Shown: piece by piece, positions 18,541-26,356 of the stretch
How the letters are laid out: each line of letters begins with the position of its first letter
Position numbering within the stretch: the first letter of the stretch is position 1
From: Tsuneonella troitsensis
GTDB lineage: Bacteria; Pseudomonadota; Alphaproteobacteria; Sphingomonadales; Sphingomonadaceae
Reading direction: 5' to 3'
NCBI RefSeq assembly: GCF_001441535.1
Contig: NZ_LMAU01000004.1
Location: forward strand, 62,001 to 126,000
Length of the DNA stretch: 64,000 nt
Made by a program: the position numbers and the translations under genes
Notes under the pieces: generated by a model
Seen by the model: only the letters and a program-made list of their open reading frames with translations
What the model was told of the DNA's origin: nothing
Database searches by the model: none

Positions 18541-19412
18541 GGCCGGACCGCTTCGCGCACTTCGCCGCGATCGACTGGTCGGGCGCCGCGGGCGAGCGCC
18601 ACGCGGGCATCGCGCTCGCGATCTGCGAGCCGGGCGACGCCCCGCCCCGCGTGGTCCGCCCCGGCCACCGCTGGTCGCGCGCCGAGGTCGCCGACTGGAT
18701 CGTCCGCAAGATGCCCGCCGAAACGCTCGTCGGCCTCGACATCTCGGGATCGCTCGCGTTCGCCGATCGCGGCGCCTTCTTTCCCGGCTGGCCTGAGAGC
18801 CCGCCCGATGCGCGCAGCCTGTGGGCCGCCGTCGAGGCGCAGTGCGAAACCGAACCCCACCTCGCCGCCGGCGCGTTCGTCGACCACCCCGAGATCGCCC
18901 GCCACTTTCGCCGGCACGGCGGGCGCGAGGGCGACCGGTTCGGCGGGGGCATCGGCCGCCTTCGCGTGACCGAGCACATCGGCCAGACTGCGCTCGGCTG
19001 CCGCCCGACCAGCAATTTCAACCTCGTCGGCGCGAGCCAGGTCGGCAAGGCGAGCCTGACCGGGATGCGCGTGCTGCACCGCATCGCCGGCCACGTCGCG
19101 CTGTGGCCGTTCGACCCCCTGCCCCCGCACGGATCGGTCGCGGTCGAGATTTACACCACCATCGCCGCCGTCGCCGCGGGACGACCGGCGGGGCGAAGCA
19201 AGTTGCGCTCCTACGCCGAACTGAACGAGGCGCTCGTGGCGGTCGGCAGCAAGCCCGTACGCGGTCGCGGGCCGATCGACGATCACCGGTCCGACGCGCT
19301 GCTGGCCGCGGCGTGGCTGCGCCAGGTCGCGCACCGGCCCGCATACTGGAGCCCTCCCCAGATGACCCCCGACATTGCCCGCACCGAAGGCTGGACTTTC
19401 GGCGCGCTTTAA
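18537..19412 (+). CDS. DUF429-like, RNase H-fold-like hypothetical protein
   Basis: 291 residues, GTG start overlapping the rarA stop. The N-terminus FAAIDWSGAAGERHAGIALA and the segment TLVGLDISGSLAF look like the strand-Asp motifs of RNase H/actin-like folds. HGSVAVEIYTTIAAVAA and DDHRSDALLAAAWL supply a conserved Glu and Asp, as in DUF429-type proteins. No function is established. Coupling to rarA suggests a DNA-related job, but that is inference. Codon usage is very GC-rich, as in its neighbours. Confidence 0.65.
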   Translation: MRPDRFAHFAAIDWSGAAGERHAGIALAICEPGDAPPRVVRPGHRWSRAEVADWIVRKMPAETLVGLDISGSLAFADRGAFFPGWPESPPDARSLWAAVEAQCETEPHLAAGAFVDHPEIARHFRRHGGREGDRFGGGIGRLRVTEHIGQTALGCRPTSNFNLVGASQVGKASLTGMRVLHRIAGHVALWPFDPLPPHGSVAVEIYTTIAAVAAGRPAGRSKLRSYAELNEALVAVGSKPVRGRGPIDDHRSDALLAAAWLRQVAHRPAYWSPPQMTPDIARTEGWTFGAL

Positions 19413-19475
19413 TTCGCCCTATCGCTTCGCTACTTGAGGGTCTTTAGTTCGCCCAATCGCTTCGCTACTTGAGGG
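19408..19475 (+). repeat. Two-copy 33-base direct repeat upstream of tRNA-Thr
   Basis: Copies at 19408-19440 and 19443-19475 agree at 31 of 33 positions and share the core ATCGCTTCGCTACTTGAGGG. The first copy starts inside the stop region of the preceding gene. The period is 35 bases. Downstream of the tRNA, AGCGATAGCGAAGGG (about 19641-19655) contains a short inverted match to the core. No function is evident; it may influence tRNA transcription or be a duplicated scar. Confidence 0.7.
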
Positions 19476-19513
19476 CGGAGACAGGTTGTCCTAGTGGCCC
19501 ACCTCCACGTTAC

Positions 19514-19589
<76 letters not shown>

Positions 19590-19590
19590 G

Positions 19591-19634
19591 TTTCGACTGC
19601 ACAAAATCATCCGGGGGATGGTTTTGGGTCGAAA
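19591..19634 (+). terminator. Extended hairpin after tRNA-Thr
   Basis: Begins two bases after the CCA. The outer arms TTTCGAC (19591-19597) and GTCGAAA (19628-19634) pair, and an inner stem AAAATCATCC/GGATGGTTTT pairs with one G-T wobble around a GGG loop. It lacks a terminal T-run but is well placed to end the tRNA transcript or guide 3' trimming. Confidence 0.55.
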
Positions 19635-19664
19635 CTCCCGAGCGATAGCGAAGGGTATCGCGCC

Positions 19665-21053
19665 TTAATTCCCGCGCCCCACCATGTCCTCCGGCCGCAC
19701 CAGTCGGTCGAAGTCCGCCGCGCTGACGCCTGCCGCCAGCGCCGCTTCGCGCAGGGTGCTGCCGGACGTGTGCGCCGCCTTGGCGATCGCGGCGGCCCTG
19801 TCGTAGCCGATCTCGGGCGCGAGCGCGGTGACCAGCATGAGGCTGTTCTCCACCCCGCGGGCGATGGTGTCGCGCCGCGGCTCGAGGCCGTTCAGCAGGT
19901 TGTCGGTGAAACTCGTCGCGGCATCGGCCAGCAGTCGGACCGAGCGCAGGAAGTTCCACGCCATGACCGGGCGATAGACGTTGAGCTCGAATTGCCCTTG
20001 GCTACCCGCGAAGGTGATCGCGGCATGGTTGCCGAACACCTCGATGCAGACCTGGGTCAGCGCCTCGACCTGGGTGGGATTGACCTTGCCCGGCATGATC
20101 GAGCTGCCCGGCTCGTTCTCCGGCAACGCCAGTTCGCCTAGTCCCGCTCGCGGACCGGAGCCCAGCAGCCGAATGTCGCTGCCGATCTTGTAGAGGCCGG
20201 CCGCAAGCGCGTTGAGCGCGCCGTGGGCGAACACCAGCGCGTCCTGCGCGGCCAGTGCGGCGAACTTGTTGGGCGCGGTGACGAACGGCAGTCCGGTGAT
20301 CGCGGCGACCTTAGCGGCCACCAGCTCCGCAAACCCGGCGGGCGCGTTGAGGCCGGTGCCCACCGCAGTCCCGCCCTGCGCCAGCTCGTACAGACCGGGC
20401 AGCGCCAGCTCGATCCGCGCGATCCCCGCCTCGACCTGCGCCGCGTAGCCCGAGAATTCCTGTCCCAGCGTCAGAGGTGTGGCATCCTGAGTATGCGTGC
20501 GCCCGATCTTGACGATATCGTCCCAGCGCGCCGCCTTGTCGGCCAGGTCGGCGTGCATCGCCTTCAGCGCGGGCAGAAGGTGCCGGACGACCTCGCCCGC
20601 CGCCGCGACGGTGATCGCGCTGGGGAACGTGTCGTTGGAGCTCTGGCTCATGTTCACGTGGTCGTTCGGGTGGACCGGCGCCTTCGAGCCGATCTGGCCG
20701 CCGAGCAGTTGAATCGCCCGGTTGGCGATAACTTCGTTGGCGTTCATGTTCGACTGGGTGCCCGATCCGGTCTGCCAGACGACCAGCGGAAACTCGCCAC
20801 CCAGCTTTCCATCGATGACTTCCTGCGCCGCCTCGACGATGGCATCGGCGATCGCGGGGTCGAGCAACCCGAGCTCGCGATTGGCCTCGGCCGCCGCGCG
20901 CTTGATGACGCCCAGCGCACGGACCAGCGGCACCGGCATCGTCTCTCCGCCGATGCGGAAATTCTGCAGGCTGCGCTGGGTCTGCGCGCCCCACAGGTGA
21001 TCGGCGGGGACCTCGATTGGTCCGAAGGTATCGGTTTCGGTGCGGGTGATCAT
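19665..21053 (-). CDS. fumC: Fumarate hydratase, class II
   Basis: Reversible hydration of fumarate to malate in the TCA cycle; iron-independent tetrameric enzyme of 462 residues. It starts [26 protein letters not shown] and contains [14 protein letters not shown], the B-site region [17 protein letters not shown], catalytic [10 protein letters not shown] and the signature [13 protein letters not shown] near residue 317. The start ATG at 21053 gives the usual N-terminus. It is monocistronic and converges with tRNA-Thr. Confidence 0.97.
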   Translation of the reverse strand: MITRTETDTFGPIEVPADHLWGAQTQRSLQNFRIGGETMPVPLVRALGVIKRAAAEANRELGLLDPAIADAIVEAAQEVIDGKLGGEFPLVVWQTGSGTQSNMNANEVIANRAIQLLGGQIGSKAPVHPNDHVNMSQSSNDTFPSAITVAAAGEVVRHLLPALKAMHADLADKAARWDDIVKIGRTHTQDATPLTLGQEFSGYAAQVEAGIARIELALPGLYELAQGGTAVGTGLNAPAGFAELVAAKVAAITGLPFVTAPNKFAALAAQDALVFAHGALNALAAGLYKIGSDIRLLGSGPRAGLGELALPENEPGSSIMPGKVNPTQVEALTQVCIEVFGNHAAITFAGSQGQFELNVYRPVMAWNFLRSVRLLADAATSFTDNLLNGLEPRRDTIARGVENSLMLVTALAPEIGYDRAAAIAKAAHTSGSTLREAALAAGVSAADFDRLVRPEDMVGRGN

Positions 21054-21264
21054 GTGGGGGTTCTGGCCCTCGCGGGGCGGCGGTGCAAGGCGGCGAACGC
21101 CGAGGGCATGTCACACATGTCACAGTGTCCAGGAGTGAAACTGGTGTTCCCCTCGATCCGCCGTTCTGTATGCGCGATTGGGGGTCGTAGCGGGTCGGCC
21201 ATGAGCACCTGTTGTCACAGGCGCGGGTGTGTAGGAAAATGTCCAGCCGCACCGATTTCGCGCG

Positions 21265-21303
21265 CAAGGCTGCCTGTCGGCAAACGACCCCATATCGGAC
21301 ACC
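21265..21303 (+). repeat. Dispersed repeat, copy A
   Basis: Contains GGCTGCCTGTCGGCAAACGA followed by CCC and, three bases later, ATCGGACACCCG. The first part matches 63139-63162 with two or three differences. The second part resembles TTTCGGACATTCGG near 63684-63697, at the far side of the cassette gene there. See the finding on this repeat family. Confidence 0.65.
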
Positions 21304-21331
21304 CGAGTAGATATGGTCATCTCGGATCTAC

Positions 21332-21360
21332 AGAAAAAAGACCCCACACGGAGCGGGGTC
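21332..21360 (-). terminator. Orphan intrinsic terminator (minus strand)
   Basis: On the minus strand, GACCCC-GCTCCGTGT-GGGGTC is followed directly by TTTTTT: a textbook intrinsic terminator with a 6-bp stem. No minus-strand protein gene ends nearby (fumC begins 280 bases further on), so the transcript it ends may be a small RNA from the A/T-rich segment up to about 21560, or the remnant of a lost gene. Confidence 0.75.
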
Positions 21361-21781
21361 TAAAAGTTGAGAATTCGATTTTCACCAAATTCTTCGGGTC
21401 GCCCGGTCTCTTCTCGCTCATTCGACTGTTTAGCAACGATTTCGCCGCGCGAAAATAAATGGCCACTGCCCGATGTTCCGCGACTTACAAATCTTGTACT
21501 CGCATCCTATTTTAGCAGAATAACAGGTATAATTCCTTACTGACCGCAGTGAGACAATAATGGTGCCTCCATTACACGGGAGCGACGAGGTGCGTCTCAT
21601 TCAGCTTTATCATGACCATGGCGTTGCTCAGATCAAAGCGCGTCACGCTGATTCGGCGGAGCTGCGGAGCGAGCATGCAGCCCAAGCGCTTTTCCTCGGT
21701 GAACTTATCCGCGTAAGACGGGCCGATCAGACCGGTCCCATTGTCGGTCCTGCGCGTGCGCCTCTCCAGGACGGGCGCTGC

Positions 21782-22129
21782 ACGACGATCCACATTTATG
21801 GAGTTCCTGACAGCGCCACCGTCAGAAAGGCACGCAAATGGCTCGACGATAATGGCCTTGTGCATACCTTCCATGACTTCGAGAAGGAAGGCGCCACCCA
21901 AGGCCTTGTTCGAGGCTGGGTGGTTGCTGTGGGCTGGGAGCGGGCGCTTAACCGCCAGTGCATGGCCTTCCGCGAGCTCGAAGCCAGCCAGAAAGAACAT
22001 TTGGATGCTGAAAAGGCGATCAGGCTAATGATCGCCCGGCCTTCGTGCATCAGGAGCCCAGTGACCCGTCATCCCGGCGGGGTTCTTGTCGGATTCCACC
22101 CTGCCGAGTGGGTAGCCATGTTGGCGTGA
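21782..22129 (+). pseudogene. ArsC/Spx-family (YffB-like) reductase, probably decayed
   Basis: 115 codons from ACG to TGA align along their whole length with small thioredoxin-fold ArsC-like proteins: TTIHIYGVPDSATVRKARKW, then GLVHTFHDFEKEGATQ, VGWERALNRQ and PVTRHPGGVLVGFHPAEW. Two defects are visible. The position of the usual start ATG reads ACG. The N-C-D-T type motif, which carries the active cysteine in relatives, reads D-S-A-T, so the cysteine is gone. A longer frame opens at 21560 and would fuse about 74 unrelated residues in front. Family members elsewhere reduce arsenate or act on RNA polymerase; this copy is unlikely to do the chemistry. Confidence 0.65.
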
Positions 22130-22251
22130 GCCTGCTGGAGATCGTGAGAAGGATTGTCGGCCTCGACTACAGGTGAATATGAGACTCGCAGGCGTCAGGC
22201 CGGGCATGGATTGCGAGGGTCGGACCGGGTTGAGTAAGCATCAAACGGCGC

Positions 22252-22425
22252 CTAGCCAGCCAGAAGGGTCGCAGCAGTCTCCTCGATGCTTCCAGCAACG
22301 AGAATTGCATCGCTTCCCACCATACCAACCTTGGTTTGATCATTCTCGTGCGAACGCAGCCACGCTACGTTTTCGGCGATTACCATATAATCACCACCAC
22401 GCGACTTGAGCAGGACGAATTTCAT
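22252..22425 (-). CDS. Small protein of 57 residues, unknown function
   Basis: ATG at 22425 to TAG at 22252. The protein begins MKFVLLKSRGGDYMVIAENV and continues with AWLRSHENDQTKVGMVGSDA and ILVAGSIEETAATLLAG. The alternating strand pattern and final helix suggest a small folded domain, not noise; short proteins of this shape occur in sphingomonads, and I have no function for them. A strong ribosome-binding site AAGGGAG lies eight bases before the ATG but within the stem of a hairpin (22434-22447). Confidence 0.65.
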   Translation of the reverse strand: MKFVLLKSRGGDYMVIAENVAWLRSHENDQTKVGMVGSDAILVAGSIEETAATLLAG

Positions 22426-22433
22426 GATTTGGT

Positions 22434-22447
22434 CTCCCTTACGGGAG
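22434..22447 (-). promoter_or_regulatory. Shine-Dalgarno hairpin with GNRA loop before the 57-residue gene
   Basis: On the transcript, CUCCC-GUAA-GGGAG folds into a 5-bp stem with a GNRA-class tetraloop. The 3' arm is the ribosome-binding site of the small gene starting at 22425. This arrangement can lower or condition translation, as in RNA thermometers or ligand-free switches; which of these applies is unknown. Confidence 0.5.
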
Positions 22448-22556
22448 GTGTCTAAGCCAACGATCTCTGCGTCAGACTAATGCCGTCAGCTTTCCACTCA
22501 CGTTGCGGCAATTCCGCATCTTCCCTGAATTGCCGAAATCTGCCGCTCAGGCCGCC

Positions 22557-23015
22557 TCACCCCCGCCCGCGATACCCTGCCACGCCTTGCTCCGGCACCC
22601 ATAGTCCCTCTGGCGGCGCGCCGGTCTGCCAGAACACGTCGATCGGGATGCCGCCGCGCGGGTACCAGTAGCCGCCGATGCGCAGCCACGTGGGCTGCAT
22701 CTCGTCCGCCAGGCGCTGGCCGATTCCGACCGTCACGTCCTCGTGGAAGCCCGCATGGTTGCGGAAGCTGCCGAGGAACAGCTTGAGGCTTTTCGATTCG
22801 ACGATCCGGTCGCCGGGTGCGTAGTCGATCACGAGATGCGCGAAATCTGGCTGGCCGGTGACCGGGCAGAGCGAGGTGAATTCCGGTGCCGCGAAACGCA
22901 CGAGGTACAGCGCGCCGGTGCGCGGATTGGGCACGTAGTCGAGCGTCGCCGCCTCGGGCGAAGCGGGTAGCGCGCTCGACTGGCCGAGGTGCAATGTGGC
23001 AGGTGTGTCGCTCAT
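22557..23015 (-). CDS. queF: NADPH-dependent 7-cyano-7-deazaguanine reductase
   Basis: Reduces preQ0 to preQ1 in queuosine synthesis. The 152 residues are the short, YkvM-type unimodular form. Diagnostic features are [17 protein letters not shown] with the catalytic Cys and the QueF motif [15 protein letters not shown], followed by GFHEDVTV. The start at 23015 ([11 protein letters not shown]) was preferred to a GTG-like upstream extension. It is divergent from the following membrane protein gene across 106 bases. Queuosine is placed at tRNA position 34, as is the TrhO product, but in different tRNAs. Confidence 0.95.
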   Translation of the reverse strand: MSDTPATLHLGQSSALPASPEAATLDYVPNPRTGALYLVRFAAPEFTSLCPVTGQPDFAHLVIDYAPGDRIVESKSLKLFLGSFRNHAGFHEDVTVGIGQRLADEMQPTWLRIGGYWYPRGGIPIDVFWQTGAPPEGLWVPEQGVAGYRGRG

Positions 23016-23121
23016 GCCGCGCATCTGGCGCGAATCGCGTTTCATCGCAAGGCGGCGGTGGACTTGCGCAATTCAGTGCCTATTCAGCCCTTCGGACGCT
23101 TCGGAAGCGCCACCGGGAATC

Positions 23122-24255
23122 ATGAGACACTTCGCAACCGCCAGCCTGTTCGCACTCGCCGTGGGCACGTCCGCCGTGCCGTCGCTTGCGCAGGACACCC
23201 AGTCGCCGGGCGGATTCCGCTTGCCGACCCCCACGGCCACGCCGACGCCGACCGACATTCAGGGGCCGGTCGATCCCGATGCCCCGATCCTGACCCGGCC
23301 GCGCGCGCCCACGCCGACACCCACCCCGCGCGCAACCGCCACGCCCACGCCGACCCCCGCGCCCCAGCCGACCGCGGCCCCGTCGCCGCGCACGGTCCCG
23401 CCGCCGCGCAACAGTTCGCTGCCGCCGCGCTTCACCCCGCCATCGGCCATCACGCAGGAAGAAAGGGAGGCCATCACATCGGCCCCCAGCCCACTCCCGC
23501 CGATCACCACCGCGGCGCCATCGACCGATCTTCCGGCGGCTCCGGTCGACATCGCTCCTGCGACACCGGACAGTGCGCCGTCGCCGGCTCCTGCCGACGA
23601 AGGACTGCCCGGCTGGCTGCTGGCCCTGGGAGGCCTGATCGCAGCAGGGGGCATAGGTGCGGCGTTGTGGTTCCGCCGCCGCCGCTCGAGCGAGCATGCA
23701 CCGGCACCCGCGATCGAGCCGCCGCGCCCTGTCGGCCAGCCGGCTCCGACACCCGCCGCTCCACCCGCCGCGGCGCTGACGGGACCGCCGCTGCTGATCG
23801 AGGCGCAGGTGAAGCAGCTTGCCCGCTCCATGCGCTTCGCCACGCTGTCTTACCAGTTGCGCGTGACCAATCGCGGGGCGCATCCGCTGGAGAGCGTCAC
23901 GTTCGGCGGCGACCTCGTCACCGCGCATGCGCGCGTTCCCACGCAGGCGCAGCTCGCCGATCCGGCGGTGCCGCTTGCGCCGGTGCGCTCGATCGAACGG
24001 CTCGATCCGGGTGAGAGCGCCGAGTTCACCGGCGAATTCCGCCTCCCGGTCGAGGAAATCCGGCCGATCCCGCACGGCAAGGCGGTGGTCTATGTGCCCC
24101 TGCTCCGCGTTCGGGCGGAAGCGACCGGCATGGCACCCGTCGCGCGCACGTTCGTGGTGGGGCTCAAGCAGCCCGGCGCCCAGCGCCTCCAGCCGTTCCG
24201 GCTCGACGAGATGCCGCAGACCTACCACGCCGTGGGCCAGACCGCGCTCGACTAA
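23122..24255 (+). CDS. Pro/Thr-rich exported single-pass membrane protein
   Basis: 377 residues. Signal peptide (MRHFATASLFALAVG, cleavage near SLAQD), then about 140 residues dominated by Pro, Thr and Ala with TPTPT repeats, which are probably extended and periplasmic. A membrane helix follows (GWLLALGGLIAAGGIGAALWF, about residue 165) with a basic stop (RRRRSS), another Pro-rich linker and a C-terminal beta-rich domain from about 225 (LIEAQVKQLARSMRFATLSYQLRVTNRG). That domain resembles the accessory beta-sandwich of proteins built like BatD, but no family can be named. It would lie on the cytoplasmic side by the positive-inside rule. Confidence 0.65.
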   Translation: MRHFATASLFALAVGTSAVPSLAQDTQSPGGFRLPTPTATPTPTDIQGPVDPDAPILTRPRAPTPTPTPRATATPTPTPAPQPTAAPSPRTVPPPRNSSLPPRFTPPSAITQEEREAITSAPSPLPPITTAAPSTDLPAAPVDIAPATPDSAPSPAPADEGLPGWLLALGGLIAAGGIGAALWFRRRRSSEHAPAPAIEPPRPVGQPAPTPAAPPAAALTGPPLLIEAQVKQLARSMRFATLSYQLRVTNRGAHPLESVTFGGDLVTAHARVPTQAQLADPAVPLAPVRSIERLDPGESAEFTGEFRLPVEEIRPIPHGKAVVYVPLLRVRAEATGMAPVARTFVVGLKQPGAQRLQPFRLDEMPQTYHAVGQTALD

Positions 24256-24305
24256 CCGCAGACTAGGGCTGGATTGCGCGTTGCGTGGCCGCTAGCCTTG
24301 CGCGG

Positions 24306-25154
24306 ATGGACACCCTCGTTTCGACAGACTGGCTCGCGCACGCGATCGAAAGCGGCGACGTCGTCGTGCTCGACGCGACCGCGCATGCGACCGATCCGAC
24401 CCGCGACGCCCGTGCCGAATTTGCCGCCGGTCACATTCCGGGTGCCCGTTTCCTCGACCTCGCGACGCTGAAGGATAGCGGCTCGCCCGTACCCAACGCC
24501 CTGCCCACCTCCGAACAGGTCGCGGCGCGCCTCTCCGCGCTCGGCATCGCCCGGCCCGATGCGGTCGTGCTCTACGACGACAGTGCGGTGAAGACCTCCG
24601 CCCGCGCGTGGTTCATGCTGCGGATGAACGGCCTGGCCCAGGTCGCGATCCTGGACGGCGGAATCGCCAAGTGGAAAGCCGAAGGGCGGCCCATCGAAAA
24701 TGGCGAAGCCAATGCCGCGCCAACCGAGGCCCCCACCCTGACCGCAGACTGGCGCCGCGTACGCACCAAGGACCAGATGCTCGCCAACATCTCCGACGCG
24801 GGCGAGCAGGTGATCGACGCGCGCGACGCCGGGCGCTTCACCGGCGAGACGGTCGATACCGTCCACGGTCTGCCGGGCGGACACATCCCCGGCGCGCGCA
24901 ACCTGTTCTTCCGCGATCTCTACAATGCCGACGGCACCTTCCGCTCCGACGACGAACTGCGAGCGGCATTCGAACGCGCAGGGGTGGACCTGTCGCGCCC
25001 GATCGCCGCTTCGTGCGGCAGCGGAGTGACGGCATCGGTCCTGCTGTTCGCGCTGCACCGCCTGGGGATCGAGGACGCGGCGCTCTACGACGGAAGCTGG
25101 AGCGAATGGGGCGCCGACCCCGCGACGCCGAAGGAAACCGGGGCGGCTGCCTGA
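24306..25154 (+). CDS. Sulfurtransferase with two rhodanese domains (SseA type)
   Basis: Transfers sulfur from thiosulfate or 3-mercaptopyruvate to a thiol acceptor. The 282 residues contain two rhodanese modules. The first, inactive one has HIPGARFLDL and VVLYDD near residue 85; the second has GHIPGARNLFFRDLY and the active loop CGSGVTAS (Cys near residue 239). A CGSGVTA loop is characteristic of 3-mercaptopyruvate sulfurtransferases, so that substrate is inferred. metC starts two bases after its stop, and mscS overlaps metC, so three genes probably share a transcript. Confidence 0.9.
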   Translation: MDTLVSTDWLAHAIESGDVVVLDATAHATDPTRDARAEFAAGHIPGARFLDLATLKDSGSPVPNALPTSEQVAARLSALGIARPDAVVLYDDSAVKTSARAWFMLRMNGLAQVAILDGGIAKWKAEGRPIENGEANAAPTEAPTLTADWRRVRTKDQMLANISDAGEQVIDARDAGRFTGETVDTVHGLPGGHIPGARNLFFRDLYNADGTFRSDDELRAAFERAGVDLSRPIAASCGSGVTASVLLFALHRLGIEDAALYDGSWSEWGADPATPKETGAAA

Positions 25155-25156
25155 GC

Positions 25157-26356
25157 ATGGCCAAGGGCAGCGGCAGGCAAAGGCCGGGAACGAGGCTCGT
25201 CACCGCGGGGCGCCGCGCCGAATGGACCGGCGCCGCGGTCAACCCGCCCGTCTGGCGCACGAGCACGCATCTGTACGAAGACAGCGCCGACCTCGCCGCA
25301 GGCAGGCCGAACGCAGACGGTCATTTCTATTACGGTCGCCGCGGCACGCCGACCCAGTGGGCGCTCGCCGAAGCGCTGACCGAGATCGAGCCGGGCGCGG
25401 CAGGGACGGTCCTCTATCCCAGCGGGGTGGCGGCCATCGCGGGGGCGTTGCTGACGGTCCTGAAGCCCGGCGATGTCCTGCTCGTCACCGACAACGCGTA
25501 CGAGCCGACGCGGACGCTCGCCAACGGATTGCTCAAGCGGATGGGTATCGAGACTCGATACTTCGACCCGCTCGACATCGAGGGTTACGCGGCGCTGTTC
25601 TGCGAACGGACTGCGGCGGTCATGCTCGAAAGTCCCGGCAGCCTGACGATGGAGGTATGCGACATCCCCGCCCTCGCCCGCACCGCCCGCGAAAAGGGCG
25701 CGGTGAGCGTGATCGACAATACCTGGGCGAGCGCGCTGGGCTTTCCCGCGCTGGAGCGCGGGTGCGATATCTCGGTCATGAGCCTGACCAAGCACGTCGG
25801 CGGGCATTCGGACCTGATGATGGGTTCGGCGAGTGCGGGCGAGGCCTGGCATTCTCGGTTACGCCCCACGGCTCAGTCGCTCGGCAACGTGGTATCGCCC
25901 GACGATGCCTCGCTCGCCTTGCGGGGCTTGCGGACGATGGGCGTTCGCCTGGCCCAGTCGACCGCCTCCGCGCTGGAGATCGCCCGCTGGCTCGAAACCC
26001 GGCCGGAAGTGGCCCGCGTGCTGTGTCCCATGCTGCCGGGCGCGGCAGGGAACGACCTGTGGGCGCGCGACTTCACCGGCGGATGCGGGCTGTTCAGCGT
26101 CATCCTTGCTGGCGGCGGACCGGACGGGCGCGCCGCCTTCATCGATGCGCTCGAACTGTTCGGCATCGGTTATAGCTGGGGCGGATACGAAAGCCTCGTC
26201 GTCCCGGCCGACCCGAAGCGCACCGCGAGCGAGTTTCCACCCTCCGATCTGCCAGATGGCGCGGGCGCGGCGATACGGTTCTCCATCGGCCTTGAGGATC
26301 CGCGAGACCTGATCGCGGATATCGAGCAGGCATTCGCCGCGATGGAGAAACAATGA
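25157..26356 (+). CDS. metC: Cystathionine beta-lyase
   Basis: PLP enzyme of the Cys/Met metabolism family that cleaves cystathionine to homocysteine, ammonia and pyruvate. The protein is 399 residues. Motifs are NPPVWRTSTHLYED and HFYYGRRGTPTQWALAEAL at the N-terminal substrate site, and SVIDNTWASALGFPALERG with ISVMSLTKHVGGHSDLM, which holds the PLP lysine near residue 218. YSWGGYESLV near the C-terminus is typical of MetC rather than MetB. The start ATG at 25157 lies two bases after the sulfurtransferase stop. The stop overlaps mscS by ATGA. Confidence 0.93.
   Translation: MAKGSGRQRPGTRLVTAGRRAEWTGAAVNPPVWRTSTHLYEDSADLAAGRPNADGHFYYGRRGTPTQWALAEALTEIEPGAAGTVLYPSGVAAIAGALLTVLKPGDVLLVTDNAYEPTRTLANGLLKRMGIETRYFDPLDIEGYAALFCERTAAVMLESPGSLTMEVCDIPALARTAREKGAVSVIDNTWASALGFPALERGCDISVMSLTKHVGGHSDLMMGSASAGEAWHSRLRPTAQSLGNVVSPDDASLALRGLRTMGVRLAQSTASALEIARWLETRPEVARVLCPMLPGAAGNDLWARDFTGGCGLFSVILAGGGPDGRAAFIDALELFGIGYSWGGYESLVVPADPKRTASEFPPSDLPDGAGAAIRFSIGLEDPRDLIADIEQAFAAMEKQ

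Larger units (their letters stand above)
21054..21781. other. Non-coding accessory stretch upstream of fumC
   Basis: No convincing gene in 728 bases. It holds a tandem CATGTCACA duplication (21107-21124), a copy of a dispersed repeat (21265-21303), an orphan minus-strand intrinsic terminator (21332-21360) and a clearly A/T-richer part from about 21360 to 21560. A consensus TATAAT (21528-21533) lies on the plus strand. The composition and scars suggest foreign or decayed DNA. Confidence 0.6.

Noticed and set aside
19408-19475. CRISPR-like repeat
   Set aside because: There are only two copies with a two-base gap and no spacers, and no cas genes are in the window.
20223-21458. A 411-codon plus-strand frame spanning the fumC 5' half and the spacer
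   Set aside because: It is antisense to fumC for most of its length, and the rest covers repeats and the terminator; there is no domain similarity.
21572-22000. Minus-strand 142-codon frame opposite the ArsC-like gene
   Set aside because: The plus strand shows end-to-end family similarity. The minus-strand product matches nothing I know and has no good ribosome-binding site.
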